This document shows, one piece after another, positions 16,683 through 25,366 of a DNA stretch of 64,000 bases. Source of the DNA: WVZH01 sp034430895. GTDB taxonomy: Bacteria; Chloroflexota; Anaerolineae; Anaerolineales; E44-bin32. The position numbers and the translations under genes are program-made. Position 1 is the stretch's first letter; every line of letters begins with the position of its first letter. Location: NCBI GenBank assembly GCA_034430895.1, contig DAOUDW010000042.1:1-64000 (forward strand). The letters run 5' to 3'. Under the pieces are notes generated by a model. It was not told where the DNA came from and did no database searches. It was given only the letters and a program-made list of their open reading frames with translations.

Positions 16683-17560
16683 TTATTGCTGTCGCAAGTG
16701 GAAAAGGGGGAACGGGCAAGACGACGATTGCAACGAGTCTATCGTTGGCGATATCGGAACAATCGCCGTTGTACCTGGATTGCGATGTCGAGGCGCCAAA
16801 CGGGCATATCTTTTTACAACCCAGCATCGAAAAAACGGAAGTAGTTTCAATGCCGATCCCGGCCGTTGATTCGAGCCTCTGTAACGCTTGCGGTCGTTGC
16901 GCTGAGGTTTGTCAGTATCACGCGATCGTTGTGATTGCAGAAAAAGTGCTCGTCTTTCCAGAGTTATGCCATGGATGCGGAAGCTGTGTACTTCAATGTC
17001 CCCAGAAAGCTATCGAGGAAGTACCGAATCCATTGGGATTGTTGGAAGCCGGGGTTGCCAAAAACGGCGTGCGTTTCGCCAGAGGCGTCTTGGATATCGG
17101 ACAGCCAATGGCAGTTCCGATCATTCGGGCGTTGAAACAGTGGAACGTGTTTGAAGATGAATCCCCGATCATACGGGATGCTCCGCCAGGTACATCATGC
17201 CCCGTGGTAGAAACGATCTCGGGTGCTGATTTTGTTCTGTTGGTCACCGAGCCGACACCTTTCGGTTTTCACGATCTACAGCTGGCAGTTCAAGTCGTCA
17301 ATACGCTTGAAATTCCCGTGGGCGTGGTTGTGAATCGTGATGGAATAGGAGATGATCGGGTAAATACATACTGCCAGAAAATGGGCGTTCCCATTTTGAT
17401 GCGGATTCCACTCGATTTCGATATCGGTGTGGCTGTGGCACGTGGAGAGACAATTGTAGAAGCGTTTCCGGAATATATGCCTCGATTTAAGGAATTGTAT
17501 GATCGTATGCAGGAATTAAGCAACGCGAGAGATGCAGGACATCTCAAATCAGCGGGTTAA
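16679..17560 (+). CDS. MinD-superfamily ATPase with inserted ferredoxin domain (first copy)
   Basis: A 293-residue P-loop ATPase. The Walker A motif SGKGGTGKT lies at 7-15. A two-cluster ferredoxin domain is inserted at about 65-112 (Cys68/71/74/78 and Cys97/100/103/107). Later motifs are IRDAPPGTSCPV and LVTEPTPFGFHDL. This fusion (COG1149) is widespread in anaerobes and usually lies beside NifX-like genes. It is thought to take part in metallocluster assembly or redox-gated ATP hydrolysis, but the reaction is not established. It overlaps the NifX-like gene and precedes a second copy of the same type by 13 bases. Confidence 0.85.
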   Translation: MIIAVASGKGGTGKTTIATSLSLAISEQSPLYLDCDVEAPNGHIFLQPSIEKTEVVSMPIPAVDSSLCNACGRCAEVCQYHAIVVIAEKVLVFPELCHGCGSCVLQCPQKAIEEVPNPLGLLEAGVAKNGVRFARGVLDIGQPMAVPIIRALKQWNVFEDESPIIRDAPPGTSCPVVETISGADFVLLVTEPTPFGFHDLQLAVQVVNTLEIPVGVVVNRDGIGDDRVNTYCQKMGVPILMRIPLDFDIGVAVARGETIVEAFPEYMPRFKELYDRMQELSNARDAGHLKSAG

Positions 17561-17573
17561 AGGCGAAATACGT

Positions 17574-18479
17574 ATGAAGCAGCTTGTAGTTCTCAGCGGA
17601 AAGGGAGGCACCGGCAAGACCAGCATCACGGCCGCGTTGTCTCATTTGGCTTCCCAGGATCATGAATCGTTGTCGATTGTTCTCGCGGATGCGGATGTAG
17701 ATGCAGCGAATCTCGAATTCGTATCGGCGGTAAAAAAGATTAAGCAAGAGGATTTTTGGGGCGGAAAAATCGCAGAGATTGATCCGGATGCATGCAGTGG
17801 GTGTGGGTTGTGCGCAGTAACTTGTCGCTTCGAAGCCATCCTTGAGGAAGCGGGTGTATATCAGGTCGATCCGATTGCTTGTGAGGGATGTGCTGCCTGC
17901 TATTACATGTGCCCATCAAGCGCGATTTCCATGATCGATCAGCTTGCAGGGGAGTGGTACCGATCCGATAGTCGATTCGGTCCTTTTTTTCACGCTGCCT
18001 TGCGACCCGCTCAGGAGAATTCGGGCAAACTCGTAACCTTGATCAAGCAACAAGCAAGGTTGTTGGCAATGGATGAAGAATACGATTTGGTACTCGTGGA
18101 TGGAACGCCGGGAATCGGATGCCCGGTCATTTCTGCGATTTCGGGTGCAGATTTAGCGTTGATTGTTACAGAGCCCTCCAAGGCGGGAATTCACGATTTA
18201 CAGCGTATCATCGAAACGACCGATCATTTTGGTATACCTTCGATCGTTTGTATCAATAAAATGGATTTGAGTGTTGACGGAACGAGGGAGATCGAAGATT
18301 TTTGTGCAAAGCAAGGAATCGAGATCGTAGGAAGGATTCCCTTCGATGTCGATGTTACCCGGGCGATGATGAATGGCGAACCGATAACGACCTATGCGGA
18401 AGGTAGCGTTGCGAGCCATGCACTGCGTGATATTTGGGTCAAAATAAATGGTATCTTAAAGGATTTGGTCAATGAATGA
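17574..18479 (+). CDS. MinD-superfamily ATPase with inserted ferredoxin domain (second copy)
   Basis: A 301-residue paralogue of the preceding protein: Walker A SGKGGTGKT near residues 8-16, ferredoxin cysteines 74/77/80/84 and 103/106/109/113, then VDGTPGIGCPV and IVTEPSKAGIHDL. Tandem pairs of this family are common, which suggests a heterodimer in which each subunit carries one ATP site and two clusters. The ATG at 17574 is preceded by AAAGG. It overlaps the following MIP18-type gene by 8 bases, showing translational coupling. Confidence 0.85.
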   Translation: MKQLVVLSGKGGTGKTSITAALSHLASQDHESLSIVLADADVDAANLEFVSAVKKIKQEDFWGGKIAEIDPDACSGCGLCAVTCRFEAILEEAGVYQVDPIACEGCAACYYMCPSSAISMIDQLAGEWYRSDSRFGPFFHAALRPAQENSGKLVTLIKQQARLLAMDEEYDLVLVDGTPGIGCPVISAISGADLALIVTEPSKAGIHDLQRIIETTDHFGIPSIVCINKMDLSVDGTREIEDFCAKQGIEIVGRIPFDVDVTRAMMNGEPITTYAEGSVASHALRDIWVKINGILKDLVNE

Positions 18480-18777
18480 TCAGGAGCCCTTGGAATTACA
18501 GGGTGCTGTGATCGAGTGCCTTCGAAAAGTTATCGATCCCGAGACGAATGTTGACGTGATTCGGATGCAGCTAATCGAAAATCTCCAGGTTGAATCTGAT
18601 GGAAAAGTAAGCTACACATTTCGCCCATCCTCGCCTTTGTGCCCGATCGCGGTATCATTGGTGAAACAAATCAAGCAAGCGATTGCTGAAGTGCCGGGTG
18701 TCAGCGAACAAGAAATCAGAATCGAAGGATACATTGCTGCGGTAGAATTAACCCAATTGATTAACCGGGAGGTATAG
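18472..18777 (+). CDS. MIP18/DUF59-type iron-sulfur assembly protein
   Basis: A 101-residue protein of the MIP18 (DUF59/SufT-like) family. It begins with the helix GAVIECLRKVIDPETNVDV and has the conserved cysteine in SSPLCPIAVSL (Cys57). Family members act in iron-sulfur cluster assembly or transfer, often paired with MinD/Mrp-type ATPases, as here. It is embedded between a ferredoxin-MinD ATPase and a NifX-like protein, which gives a compact predicted cluster-assembly unit. Confidence 0.82.
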   Translation: MNDQEPLELQGAVIECLRKVIDPETNVDVIRMQLIENLQVESDGKVSYTFRPSSPLCPIAVSLVKQIKQAIAEVPGVSEQEIRIEGYIAAVELTQLINREV

Positions 18778-18779
18778 AG

Positions 18780-19166
18780 ATGCGTATTGCCGTGTCAGCC
18801 GAAGAGAATCGTGGATTAGAAAGTGCTGTGAGTCATCATTTTGGGCGATGTGCTTTTTTTATTATCGTGGACATCGAAGATGATGCTGTCCAGAGTGTAG
18901 AGGCGATAGAAAACCCTTACTACTCGAATCATCAACCCGGCATGGTGCCGGAATTTATCAGCAGCCAGAAAGTCGATGTGATGATCAGCGGCGGAATGGG
19001 ACGTAAAGCGATTGGTTTTTTCCAACAATTCGGTATTACGCCAGCGACTGGTGCATGTGACAATGTTCAAGCCACCATCGATAAATATTTGGATGGCGGC
19101 ATGAATGAAGCAGCACCTTGCCGGGAAAGTGTGAAACACTCACACGATGATCACGGCAGGCATTAA
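18780..19166 (+). CDS. NifX/NafY-type cofactor-binding domain protein (second copy)
   Basis: A 128-residue member of the same family as the protein at 16293. It opens MRIAVSAEENRGLESAVSHH and has FGRCAFFIIVD and MISGGMGRKAIGFFQQFGI. The C-terminus ends in a His/Asp-rich tail (SHDDHGRH) that could bind metal, unlike the Arg-rich tail of the first copy. It starts 2 bases after the MIP18-type stop and is the last gene of the cluster. Confidence 0.82.
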   Translation: MRIAVSAEENRGLESAVSHHFGRCAFFIIVDIEDDAVQSVEAIENPYYSNHQPGMVPEFISSQKVDVMISGGMGRKAIGFFQQFGITPATGACDNVQATIDKYLDGGMNEAAPCRESVKHSHDDHGRH

Positions 19167-19310
19167 AAGGTTTGATCATTTTTCTTTCATCAAAACTATG
19201 TTGATCAATATAGCCTGGGGTTATGGAGACTCTCCAGACTTTAAAAGATACATAACTCAGACTCTAATTGTTTGATAATCCACCGTGGTAAGTTGCAATA
19301 GAGATGTTGT

Positions 19311-19802
19311 TTAGTCGCTGATTTGGCCGGCGAGTTCGACGCGCGTATCCAGCAAGCGGTTCCTGAGGGCTTTGGCGACACCCAACATCAAATGGTAGCC
19401 CAGGTCGGTATTATCTTCACATAATTTTCGAAGGTCGACTGCTTCGATCTGGATCAATTTGCCATCACTTCTGGCAATGCCTGATGCGTCGAGGTGATAG
19501 GGGGGTAAAAGCGCGGATAAGGCCATGAGGTCGCCAGCGACGAGTGTGCCGACAATTGCTTTCTCTCCACTGCCAAGCGTGAAAGCGATATAGACTTCAC
19601 CTTCCGTTAACAGCAATAGGTGGCTGGCTTCTTCACCTTTCTCGTAAATTCGTGCCGTAGCCTTGAAGGACGAGCTTTCTGTGAATATTTCATCACCGGC
19701 TTTGAATTCTCGGTCTTCGCTGATCATGGCGACGGCCTTGAGACACTCTTCTCCAATACCGGCAAAATGCTGATAGCGACGTAGGACTTCAGGTGAGATC
19801 AT
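19311..19802 (-). CDS. Cyclic-nucleotide-binding-fold protein of the Mvh-Hdr operon
   Basis: A 163-residue stand-alone CRP-like sensor domain: a beta-barrel core with the typical EKGEEASHLLLLTEGEVYI turn, followed by a helix. The usual phosphate-binding cassette with its Arg-Ala pair is not evident; the segment reads LSALLPPYHLDASGIARSDG, so cAMP binding is doubtful. There is no DNA-binding domain. It is the last gene of the hydrogenase operon and overlaps the protease gene by 4 bases, which suggests a regulatory subunit acting on the complex or a redox or ligand sensor. The partner is unknown. Confidence 0.75.
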   Translation of the reverse strand: MISPEVLRRYQHFAGIGEECLKAVAMISEDREFKAGDEIFTESSSFKATARIYEKGEEASHLLLLTEGEVYIAFTLGSGEKAIVGTLVAGDLMALSALLPPYHLDASGIARSDGKLIQIEAVDLRKLCEDNTDLGYHLMLGVAKALRNRLLDTRVELAGQISD

Positions 19803-20272
19803 ATGATTTCCTTTTCGATTTCAAGTGCATACATGGCTGCATCTACAGCGTGGGGGAGTGCAGCTTCCACTTCGGGGGATAAGGATTCGTCAAATGTCTG
19901 CACGTCGGCTGCTTCAATGCCAATGAGCAGGATGTTTTCTGAATCAGGCAGATGGGCGCCCGCCTGACGCCCGAGAGCAAGCGCGGTGGGCAAGTTCAGA
20001 TCGTGCGCCGATGTGCTGCGCTGGGTGGGGATATCTTCGGGTGAGAGCAGGTGGATCGTACCGGGCGCGGCGCCGGTCAGAATGGCATCGATGATCACGG
20101 CGCGATCGAATCCGATCATATGCTCCATCAAGCGCAGGCCGCCCCAATAGTCTTCGTCGATCTCGATTTGATCGTTCTCCGGCAGTATCTCGCGCAGCAT
20201 TTTCACGGCATGCAGACCTGCGCTGTCGTCTTTGAGAAGCGGATTTCCGAGTCCAAGTACTAATGTTTTCAT
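19799..20272 (-). CDS. [NiFe]-hydrogenase maturation protease
   Basis: A 157-residue endopeptidase of the HyaD/HycI family with the signature LGLGNPLLKDDSAG at the N-terminus. Acidic residues in the following strands would bind nickel in the immature large subunit. It removes the C-terminal peptide of the large subunit after nickel insertion. The ATG at 20272 follows AAAGGT; an upstream in-frame ATG at 20290 is less likely. It lies 76 bases after mvhA, whose 27-residue tail beyond the DPCxxCxxH motif is the expected substrate. Confidence 0.88.
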   Translation of the reverse strand: MKTLVLGLGNPLLKDDSAGLHAVKMLREILPENDQIEIDEDYWGGLRLMEHMIGFDRAVIIDAILTGAAPGTIHLLSPEDIPTQRSTSAHDLNLPTALALGRQAGAHLPDSENILLIGIEAADVQTFDESLSPEVEAALPHAVDAAMYALEIEKEII

Positions 20273-20348
20273 AGTAACCTTTTTCCGCAATATATGGGGG
20301 GATCAGGAGCGAAAGCAACCCTGATCCCCGCACATCGTTCGATAGGGG

Positions 20349-21815
20349 TCAAAGATTCTGCGTCATTTGTTCGATGACCTCGCCGTCTTTGTCACGGATG
20401 ACGACTTCGAGCGGCATCTGGCCGGGCAGGGTGTGCGTGGCGCAGGCCATGCACGGATCGTATGCCCGGTAAGCCATCTCGATGGTGTTCAACAAACCTT
20501 CCTTGATTTCCACGCCCTTGGTAATCAGTCCCTGGGCGGCTTTCTTGACCGACATGTTGATGGCTGCATTGTTGTTGGTCGTGCCGACAATCAAATTTAC
20601 CTGCGTGAGGATGCCGCGCTCATCCGTCCAGTAGTGGTGTGTGAGCGTGCCGCGCGGCGCCTCAACTTCTCCGACACCTTCGGTAGGTGTTTCGGTCGGC
20701 AGGACACGAAATGTCTCGCCGGTGATCTCGGGATCGGTGGACAATTCGACCCAACGCTCGGCTGCATAAAGCAGCTCCACCAGGCGTGCCCAGTGGGTCG
20801 CCAGGGTGTGGTTGACAGGGCTGCCACCAAGTGTTTCATACATGCGCTCGAATTCCGCCTGTGCTAATGGTGTAGCCATACCGTCCGCTGCGTTCAGGCG
20901 CGAAAGCGGCGTTGCTTTGTATACGCCCGACTTTTCACCGTCTTCAAATCCTTTCCAACCGATCTTTTTCAGATACGGGAATTTGAGATACGACCATGGT
21001 TCGACGTGTTCGGCGACGTAATCCTGATAGTCCTTGGGTTCGTACTTGGCGTGTTCTTTGCCATCCGGTCCGACGATGCGCACCTTGCCGTCGTAAAAAT
21101 TGACGTGGTTGTTTTCGTCGACCGTGCCCATGTTGTAGGTGCGATGGATGAAAGCGTCGTTCTTGATGAGATCGACGTAATCGGTGTTGCCGAGTACGAT
21201 ATCGTTGAAGAGTTGGATCGTAAATTTCCCGAACTCGATGGCATCCTTGCCCAACTTTTCGATCTCTTCGCGTTGTTCTTCGGTAATCCCACGGCTTACG
21301 CCACCAGGAAGACCCCAATTCGGATGGACGGGGCGGCCGCCGATCATTTTGATCAGATGATGGCCGTCGTGGCGCATTTTGAGTACTTTGCCGGCGATGT
21401 CCATGCCAACTTTCTTGATGATGCCCAGAATATTGCGCTCGGCCACGGGTGCATCGGGCCCCATGACGAAATCCGGCCCACCAAGTGCATAGAAGTGGGT
21501 GGTGTGGTCCGTGGCGAAGAAAATGCTGTAGAAAAGCTCACGCAGCTTTTTGGCTGTCGGTGGTGGATCGACGTGGAAAAGTGCGTCGAGTGCCTTGGTG
21601 GAAGCCATGTGATGTGCTTCAGGGCACACACCGCAAATGCGGTCGGTGATGTTGGGCATGTCTTCCGCCGGACGGCCGACGCAGAAACGCTCGAAGCCGC
21701 GCAGTTCCGGAACCTGTAGATATGCGTTGGCAACCTCGCCTTCATCGGTGAGGAAGATATCGATTTTGCCGTGGCCTTCGAGTCGGGTGATGGGATCGAT
21801 TGAAATTCGCTTCAT
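20349..21815 (-). CDS. mvhA: F420-non-reducing type [NiFe]-hydrogenase large subunit
   Basis: A 488-residue group 3 [NiFe]-hydrogenase large subunit. The N-terminal nickel ligands are in RICGVC (Cys61, Cys64) and the C-terminal pair in DPCMACATH (Cys455, Cys458). A 27-residue peptide follows His461 and should be cut off during maturation. Length and the neighbouring mvhG, mvhD and hdrABC genes place it in group 3c, which feeds electrons from H2 into the bifurcating HdrA flavin. It lies 14 bases after mvhG. Large antisense ORFs over this gene are mere shadows. Confidence 0.93.
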   Translation of the reverse strand: MKRISIDPITRLEGHGKIDIFLTDEGEVANAYLQVPELRGFERFCVGRPAEDMPNITDRICGVCPEAHHMASTKALDALFHVDPPPTAKKLRELFYSIFFATDHTTHFYALGGPDFVMGPDAPVAERNILGIIKKVGMDIAGKVLKMRHDGHHLIKMIGGRPVHPNWGLPGGVSRGITEEQREEIEKLGKDAIEFGKFTIQLFNDIVLGNTDYVDLIKNDAFIHRTYNMGTVDENNHVNFYDGKVRIVGPDGKEHAKYEPKDYQDYVAEHVEPWSYLKFPYLKKIGWKGFEDGEKSGVYKATPLSRLNAADGMATPLAQAEFERMYETLGGSPVNHTLATHWARLVELLYAAERWVELSTDPEITGETFRVLPTETPTEGVGEVEAPRGTLTHHYWTDERGILTQVNLIVGTTNNNAAINMSVKKAAQGLITKGVEIKEGLLNTIEMAYRAYDPCMACATHTLPGQMPLEVVIRDKDGEVIEQMTQNL

Positions 21816-21829
21816 GTTTACTTCTCCTC

Positions 21830-22816
21830 TCAGGCCTCGACAGATTTACCGTTTCCGTTCAGGTCACGGCGTCGAAGTTGGCCGTGGGCCAGGCTGAAAC
21901 GATAGAACGTACCGATGGGATCGGGGATGCCTTCTTGAATGATGCGGTCGATCTCCTCGGGATCATCCGAGTCGATCACGGAAGCCAGCGCGGTCATCAT
22001 GCGGGCGCCGAAATCTTCGACGCCCTCGTTGGGGCCATAGCATCCGATGCAGGGTGAACCGACCGTCGGACAGAGTGCACCGCAACCGGAGCGAGTGGCG
22101 ATTCCGCAGCAAACCAGACCCTGATCGAGCAAACAAATATCCGGATCGGGGATGATCTCCCAGGTCCGTTTGAATTCCTTGATCTTCTTCTCGGTGCGGG
22201 TTCGAGGACAGACATCGCACACGGTCGTCTCCGCACCGATCACGGAGCCGGGCGGCGGGAGTTTGTTCTCCAGGATCGCCACGATGGCGTCCCAAATACG
22301 TTCCGGCTCAGGGGGGCAACCTGGGAGGTAGTATTCGACTTCCACGCACTGATCGAGCGTCTTGACTGTGTCGTAGAAAAGCGGCAGATAGAGTGTGCCT
22401 TCTGCGACTTCGGTCTCGGTTTGGGGCCGAACGCCATCCGGGTTAACCGTGCTCGGTGTATCGTGGTATGCGGTCTGGAAGATTTCCTCGCGATTGGTGA
22501 CGTTTCCCAAACCGGGGATACAGCCCTCGTGTGCGCAGGACCCGAAAGCGACCAGCACTTTGGATTTCTGCCGCAGCAAACGGGCCATGTATTCCTGCTC
22601 GCTGGTGCGGATGGCACCGTTGAACAGGCACAGGTCGATGCTCTTGTCGGGCATCTTTTCGATACTGCGCACCTTGGCGTCCACAGCCACAGGCCAGAGC
22701 ACGATGTCGAATGCCGCCGCTACATCGAGGATCTTTTCGTTAATCCCCAGTACAGCGATTTCGCAGCCGCCGCAGGAGGCGGCCCAATACAGCGCAAGTT
22801 TCCCTTTTTCACTCAT
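21830..22816 (-). CDS. mvhG: F420-non-reducing type hydrogenase small subunit
   Basis: A 328-residue small subunit carrying the iron-sulfur relay. The proximal cluster motif begins SCGGCE (Cys15, Cys18), with later cysteines in GSCAHEGC and LPGCPPEP. A long C-terminal part is rich in further cysteines (CDVCPRTR, CCGIATRSGCGALCP, CIGCYGP) for the medial and distal clusters. There is no Tat signal, as expected for a cytoplasmic group 3c enzyme. The start overlaps the mvhD stop by 4 bases. Confidence 0.93.
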   Translation of the reverse strand: MSEKGKLALYWAASCGGCEIAVLGINEKILDVAAAFDIVLWPVAVDAKVRSIEKMPDKSIDLCLFNGAIRTSEQEYMARLLRQKSKVLVAFGSCAHEGCIPGLGNVTNREEIFQTAYHDTPSTVNPDGVRPQTETEVAEGTLYLPLFYDTVKTLDQCVEVEYYLPGCPPEPERIWDAIVAILENKLPPPGSVIGAETTVCDVCPRTRTEKKIKEFKRTWEIIPDPDICLLDQGLVCCGIATRSGCGALCPTVGSPCIGCYGPNEGVEDFGARMMTALASVIDSDDPEEIDRIIQEGIPDPIGTFYRFSLAHGQLRRRDLNGNGKSVEA

Positions 22817-23310
22817 GCGGGCACCTCCATGGCTTCAGCATGTTCTTCGGCAAGCCGCTCGATCGCAGCTTCCACTTCGCCATTTTCAGCATACTTCCCG
22901 GACCAATTCAGGGGTCCAAGTGCACGCACTTTCTCGATCATGTCATTGATCGCTTCGGCCAGCTGCACGCCTTCCGCCGCGGATGCCCACTGCAGTCGTA
23001 CGCGGTCTTCTTCTATGCCGAAACTGCGCAGGGTGTGCTTGAGCATTTGAAAGCGTCGCATGGCTTTGTAGTTTTGCTCCAGGTAATGACACTCACCCGG
23101 ATGGCAGCCGGCGATCATAACCCCATCCGCACCCAGGGCGAGCGCCTTGAGCACGAACGAGGGGTCGACACGACCGCTGCACATCACACGAATGATGCGT
23201 ACGTTCGGCTGATATTTAATGCGAGCGGTACCGGCCAGGTCGGCGGCACGATATGAGCACCAGTTGCACAGGAAGCCCACGATTTTGGGTTCAAAGGTTT
23301 CTGTGTTCAT
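22813..23310 (-). CDS. mvhD: Hydrogenase iron-sulfur (delta) subunit
   Basis: A 165-residue canonical MvhD with the five-cysteine pattern: CNWCSY (Cys15, Cys18), CSGRVDP (Cys44) and GCHPGECHY (Cys69, Cys74). It carries a [2Fe-2S] centre that passes electrons from the hydrogenase to HdrA. GAGGAG lies about 9 bases before the ATG at 23310. The ATG at 23319 sits too close to that site, and the longer in-frame extension is not conserved-looking. It lies between hdrA and mvhG. Confidence 0.92.
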   Translation of the reverse strand: MNTETFEPKIVGFLCNWCSYRAADLAGTARIKYQPNVRIIRVMCSGRVDPSFVLKALALGADGVMIAGCHPGECHYLEQNYKAMRRFQMLKHTLRSFGIEEDRVRLQWASAAEGVQLAEAINDMIEKVRALGPLNWSGKYAENGEVEAAIERLAEEHAEAMEVPA

Positions 23311-23330
23311 AGAATTCATTCTCCTCACAC

Positions 23331-25358
23331 TCAGGCGGGTACCGAGTCTTTGGCTGGCTCGGCTGCTTTCAAGCCGCTGCCGCTGACAACATCGAAGAGC
23401 AAGCCTTCGATTTCGGAGAAGATCTGCTCGTTGCTGAAGTGTGCGCCCGTGATGGCTTGTGCAGGGCAGGCGGCAACACACGTGCCGCAGCCTTTGCACA
23501 GCGCCTGGTTGATCACGCTGACCATTTTCTCCTCATTGAAGTCGATGGCGTTGAAGGGGCATAAGTTATTACATATGCGGCAACCAGAGCATTTTTCTTC
23601 GTGAATGGTGGCAACTATAGGTTCGATCTCGACCATACCGCTAGTGATCATCGACTGCACTCTCGCAGACGCTGCTGCACCTTGGGCCACAGAAGCCGGG
23701 ATGTCTTTTGGCCCCTGGCAGGTGCCGGCGATGAAAATGCCGTCGGTCATTGTGGCCACTGGATCCAATTTGGGGTGGCGCTCGGTGAACCATCCGGACA
23801 TGCTGCAGGCGATGCCGAATTTCAAGGCGACATCGCGTGCATCGGCGCGAGATTCAAGGCCGGACATGAGAATTACCATATCGACCGGGATGCGGCGCTG
23901 CATGCCGATGAGTGTGTCTTCGGCCTGGACGATCAGTTTGCCTTCCTCACCGGGCTGGCGTACCGCGTCTGTCACCTCGGCCACGCGACCACGGATAAAG
24001 TGCATGCCCTCTTGGAGAAGTCGGTCGTAGAACTCCTCGTAGCCTTTCTGATTGGGACGCATGTCGATGTAGAAGGAATAGACTTCAGCCCCGGTTTTTT
24101 CCATCACGAGGTGCCCGAATTTCAGGGCGCTCATGCAGCAAATCGCTGAACAGTGCGAGTTGAAGCGTATGTCACGGCTACCAACGCAGTGTATGATGGC
24201 TACGGATTGTGGCTGCGTCACGCCGTCTCGTAACAAGATCTTGCCATCCGTGGGACCGGAGGCGTTGCAGAGACGCTCGAATTCGAGACTGGTGAAGACA
24301 TTCGCCAGACGGCCGTAACCGTACTGTGGGATCTTGCGAGTGTCGAAGAGATCGTAGCCCGTAGCAAGGATGATATTACCCACATCGAGATCGAGGAACG
24401 TGTCTTGCTGCTCGAAATCGATCGCATCCGTCGGGCAGAATTTTTCACAAGCCTTGCAGGTCCCGCGTTCAAAGTAAATGCAGTTTTCGGTGTCGATCAC
24501 CGGGAACTTGGGCACTGCTTGCGGGAAGGGTCGATAGACGGCCTTACGGTATCCCATGCCGGCTTCGAAAACGTCATCGAGAACTTTCTTGGGACACTTT
24601 TCGATGCAGATTCCACAACCCGTGCAGTCCTCTTCCTTGATGTAGCGCGATTTTTTACGCAGACGAACGTGGAAGTTGCCGACGTAGCCGCTGACTTCTT
24701 CGACCTCCGAGTAGCTCAAGAGGTTGATGTTCGGATGCTGGCCGACATCCGACATGCGCGGCGTTAGGATACAGGCTGCGCAGTCGAGTGTGGGGAAGGT
24801 CTTATCAAACTGCGCCATGTGGCCACCGATTGATGGTTCCCGCTCAACCAGGTAGACCTGGTATCCGGCGTCGGCCAGTTCGAGGGAAGCCTGGATGCCG
24901 GCGATGCCGGCGCCGACGACCAACGTGTTGGGACTCACCGGAACCTCGGTCGCCTCGAGTTCTTCTTGATGCTGAACGCGATGGACGGCACCGGAAATGA
25001 GTGCCCTGGCCTTTGTGTTGGCTAGGTCCTTATCCGTGGTTACCCACGATACTTGTTCCCGCAGGCTCGCCATCTGGCAGAGATATGGGTTTAAGCCGGC
25101 GTTGGAGCAAGCGCGGCGAAAGGTCTTCTCGTGCAAGTGGGGTGAACAGGCGCCCACGACGACGCGTGTCAGACCTTCATTCTTGATATCTTCTTCGATC
25201 AGTTCCTGCCCCAGCGAGGAGCACATGAATTTGTAATCGCGGGCGACGACGACTCCCTCGAGTTCTTCGCCGGCCCAATTGGCGAGGTCCTCAACGTCGA
25301 CTTGTCCGGCGATGTTGCTCCCGCAGTGGCATACGTATACACCTACTTTTTCCGTCAT
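23331..25358 (-). CDS. hdrA: Heterodisulfide reductase subunit A (bifurcating flavoprotein)
   Basis: A 675-residue full-length HdrA. It has the N-terminal domain VYVCHCGSNIAGQVDV, the FAD motif GAGIAGIQ (149-156), the HdrA segment FPTLDCAACILTP (Cys193, Cys196), an inserted two-cluster ferredoxin domain (from Cys245) and a C-terminal two-cluster ferredoxin domain (CSGCRICNNLCP, CKGCGTCVAACP). In known MvhADG-HdrABC complexes its flavin splits electron pairs from H2 between ferredoxin and the HdrBC site. AGGAGGGC precedes the ATG at 25358. It lies 8 bases after hdrB. Confidence 0.94.
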   Translation of the reverse strand: MTEKVGVYVCHCGSNIAGQVDVEDLANWAGEELEGVVVARDYKFMCSSLGQELIEEDIKNEGLTRVVVGACSPHLHEKTFRRACSNAGLNPYLCQMASLREQVSWVTTDKDLANTKARALISGAVHRVQHQEELEATEVPVSPNTLVVGAGIAGIQASLELADAGYQVYLVEREPSIGGHMAQFDKTFPTLDCAACILTPRMSDVGQHPNINLLSYSEVEEVSGYVGNFHVRLRKKSRYIKEEDCTGCGICIEKCPKKVLDDVFEAGMGYRKAVYRPFPQAVPKFPVIDTENCIYFERGTCKACEKFCPTDAIDFEQQDTFLDLDVGNIILATGYDLFDTRKIPQYGYGRLANVFTSLEFERLCNASGPTDGKILLRDGVTQPQSVAIIHCVGSRDIRFNSHCSAICCMSALKFGHLVMEKTGAEVYSFYIDMRPNQKGYEEFYDRLLQEGMHFIRGRVAEVTDAVRQPGEEGKLIVQAEDTLIGMQRRIPVDMVILMSGLESRADARDVALKFGIACSMSGWFTERHPKLDPVATMTDGIFIAGTCQGPKDIPASVAQGAAASARVQSMITSGMVEIEPIVATIHEEKCSGCRICNNLCPFNAIDFNEEKMVSVINQALCKGCGTCVAACPAQAITGAHFSNEQIFSEIEGLLFDVVSGSGLKAAEPAKDSVPA

Positions 25359-25366
25359 ATGCCCTC

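Noticed and set aside
16293..19166. Nitrogen-fixation gene cluster
   Set aside because: NifX-like domains and MinD ATPases occur widely in non-fixing anaerobes, and no nifH, nifD, nifK, nifE or nifN is present.
19167..19310. Hairpin TGGAG/CTCCA (19224-19236) as a terminator for the convergent operons
   Set aside because: The stem is only five bases and is not followed by a T-run in either direction.
21006..21719. Long open frame of 237 codons on the + strand inside mvhA
   Set aside because: It lies wholly antisense to a gene with complete hydrogenase motifs and shows no family signature or ribosome site.
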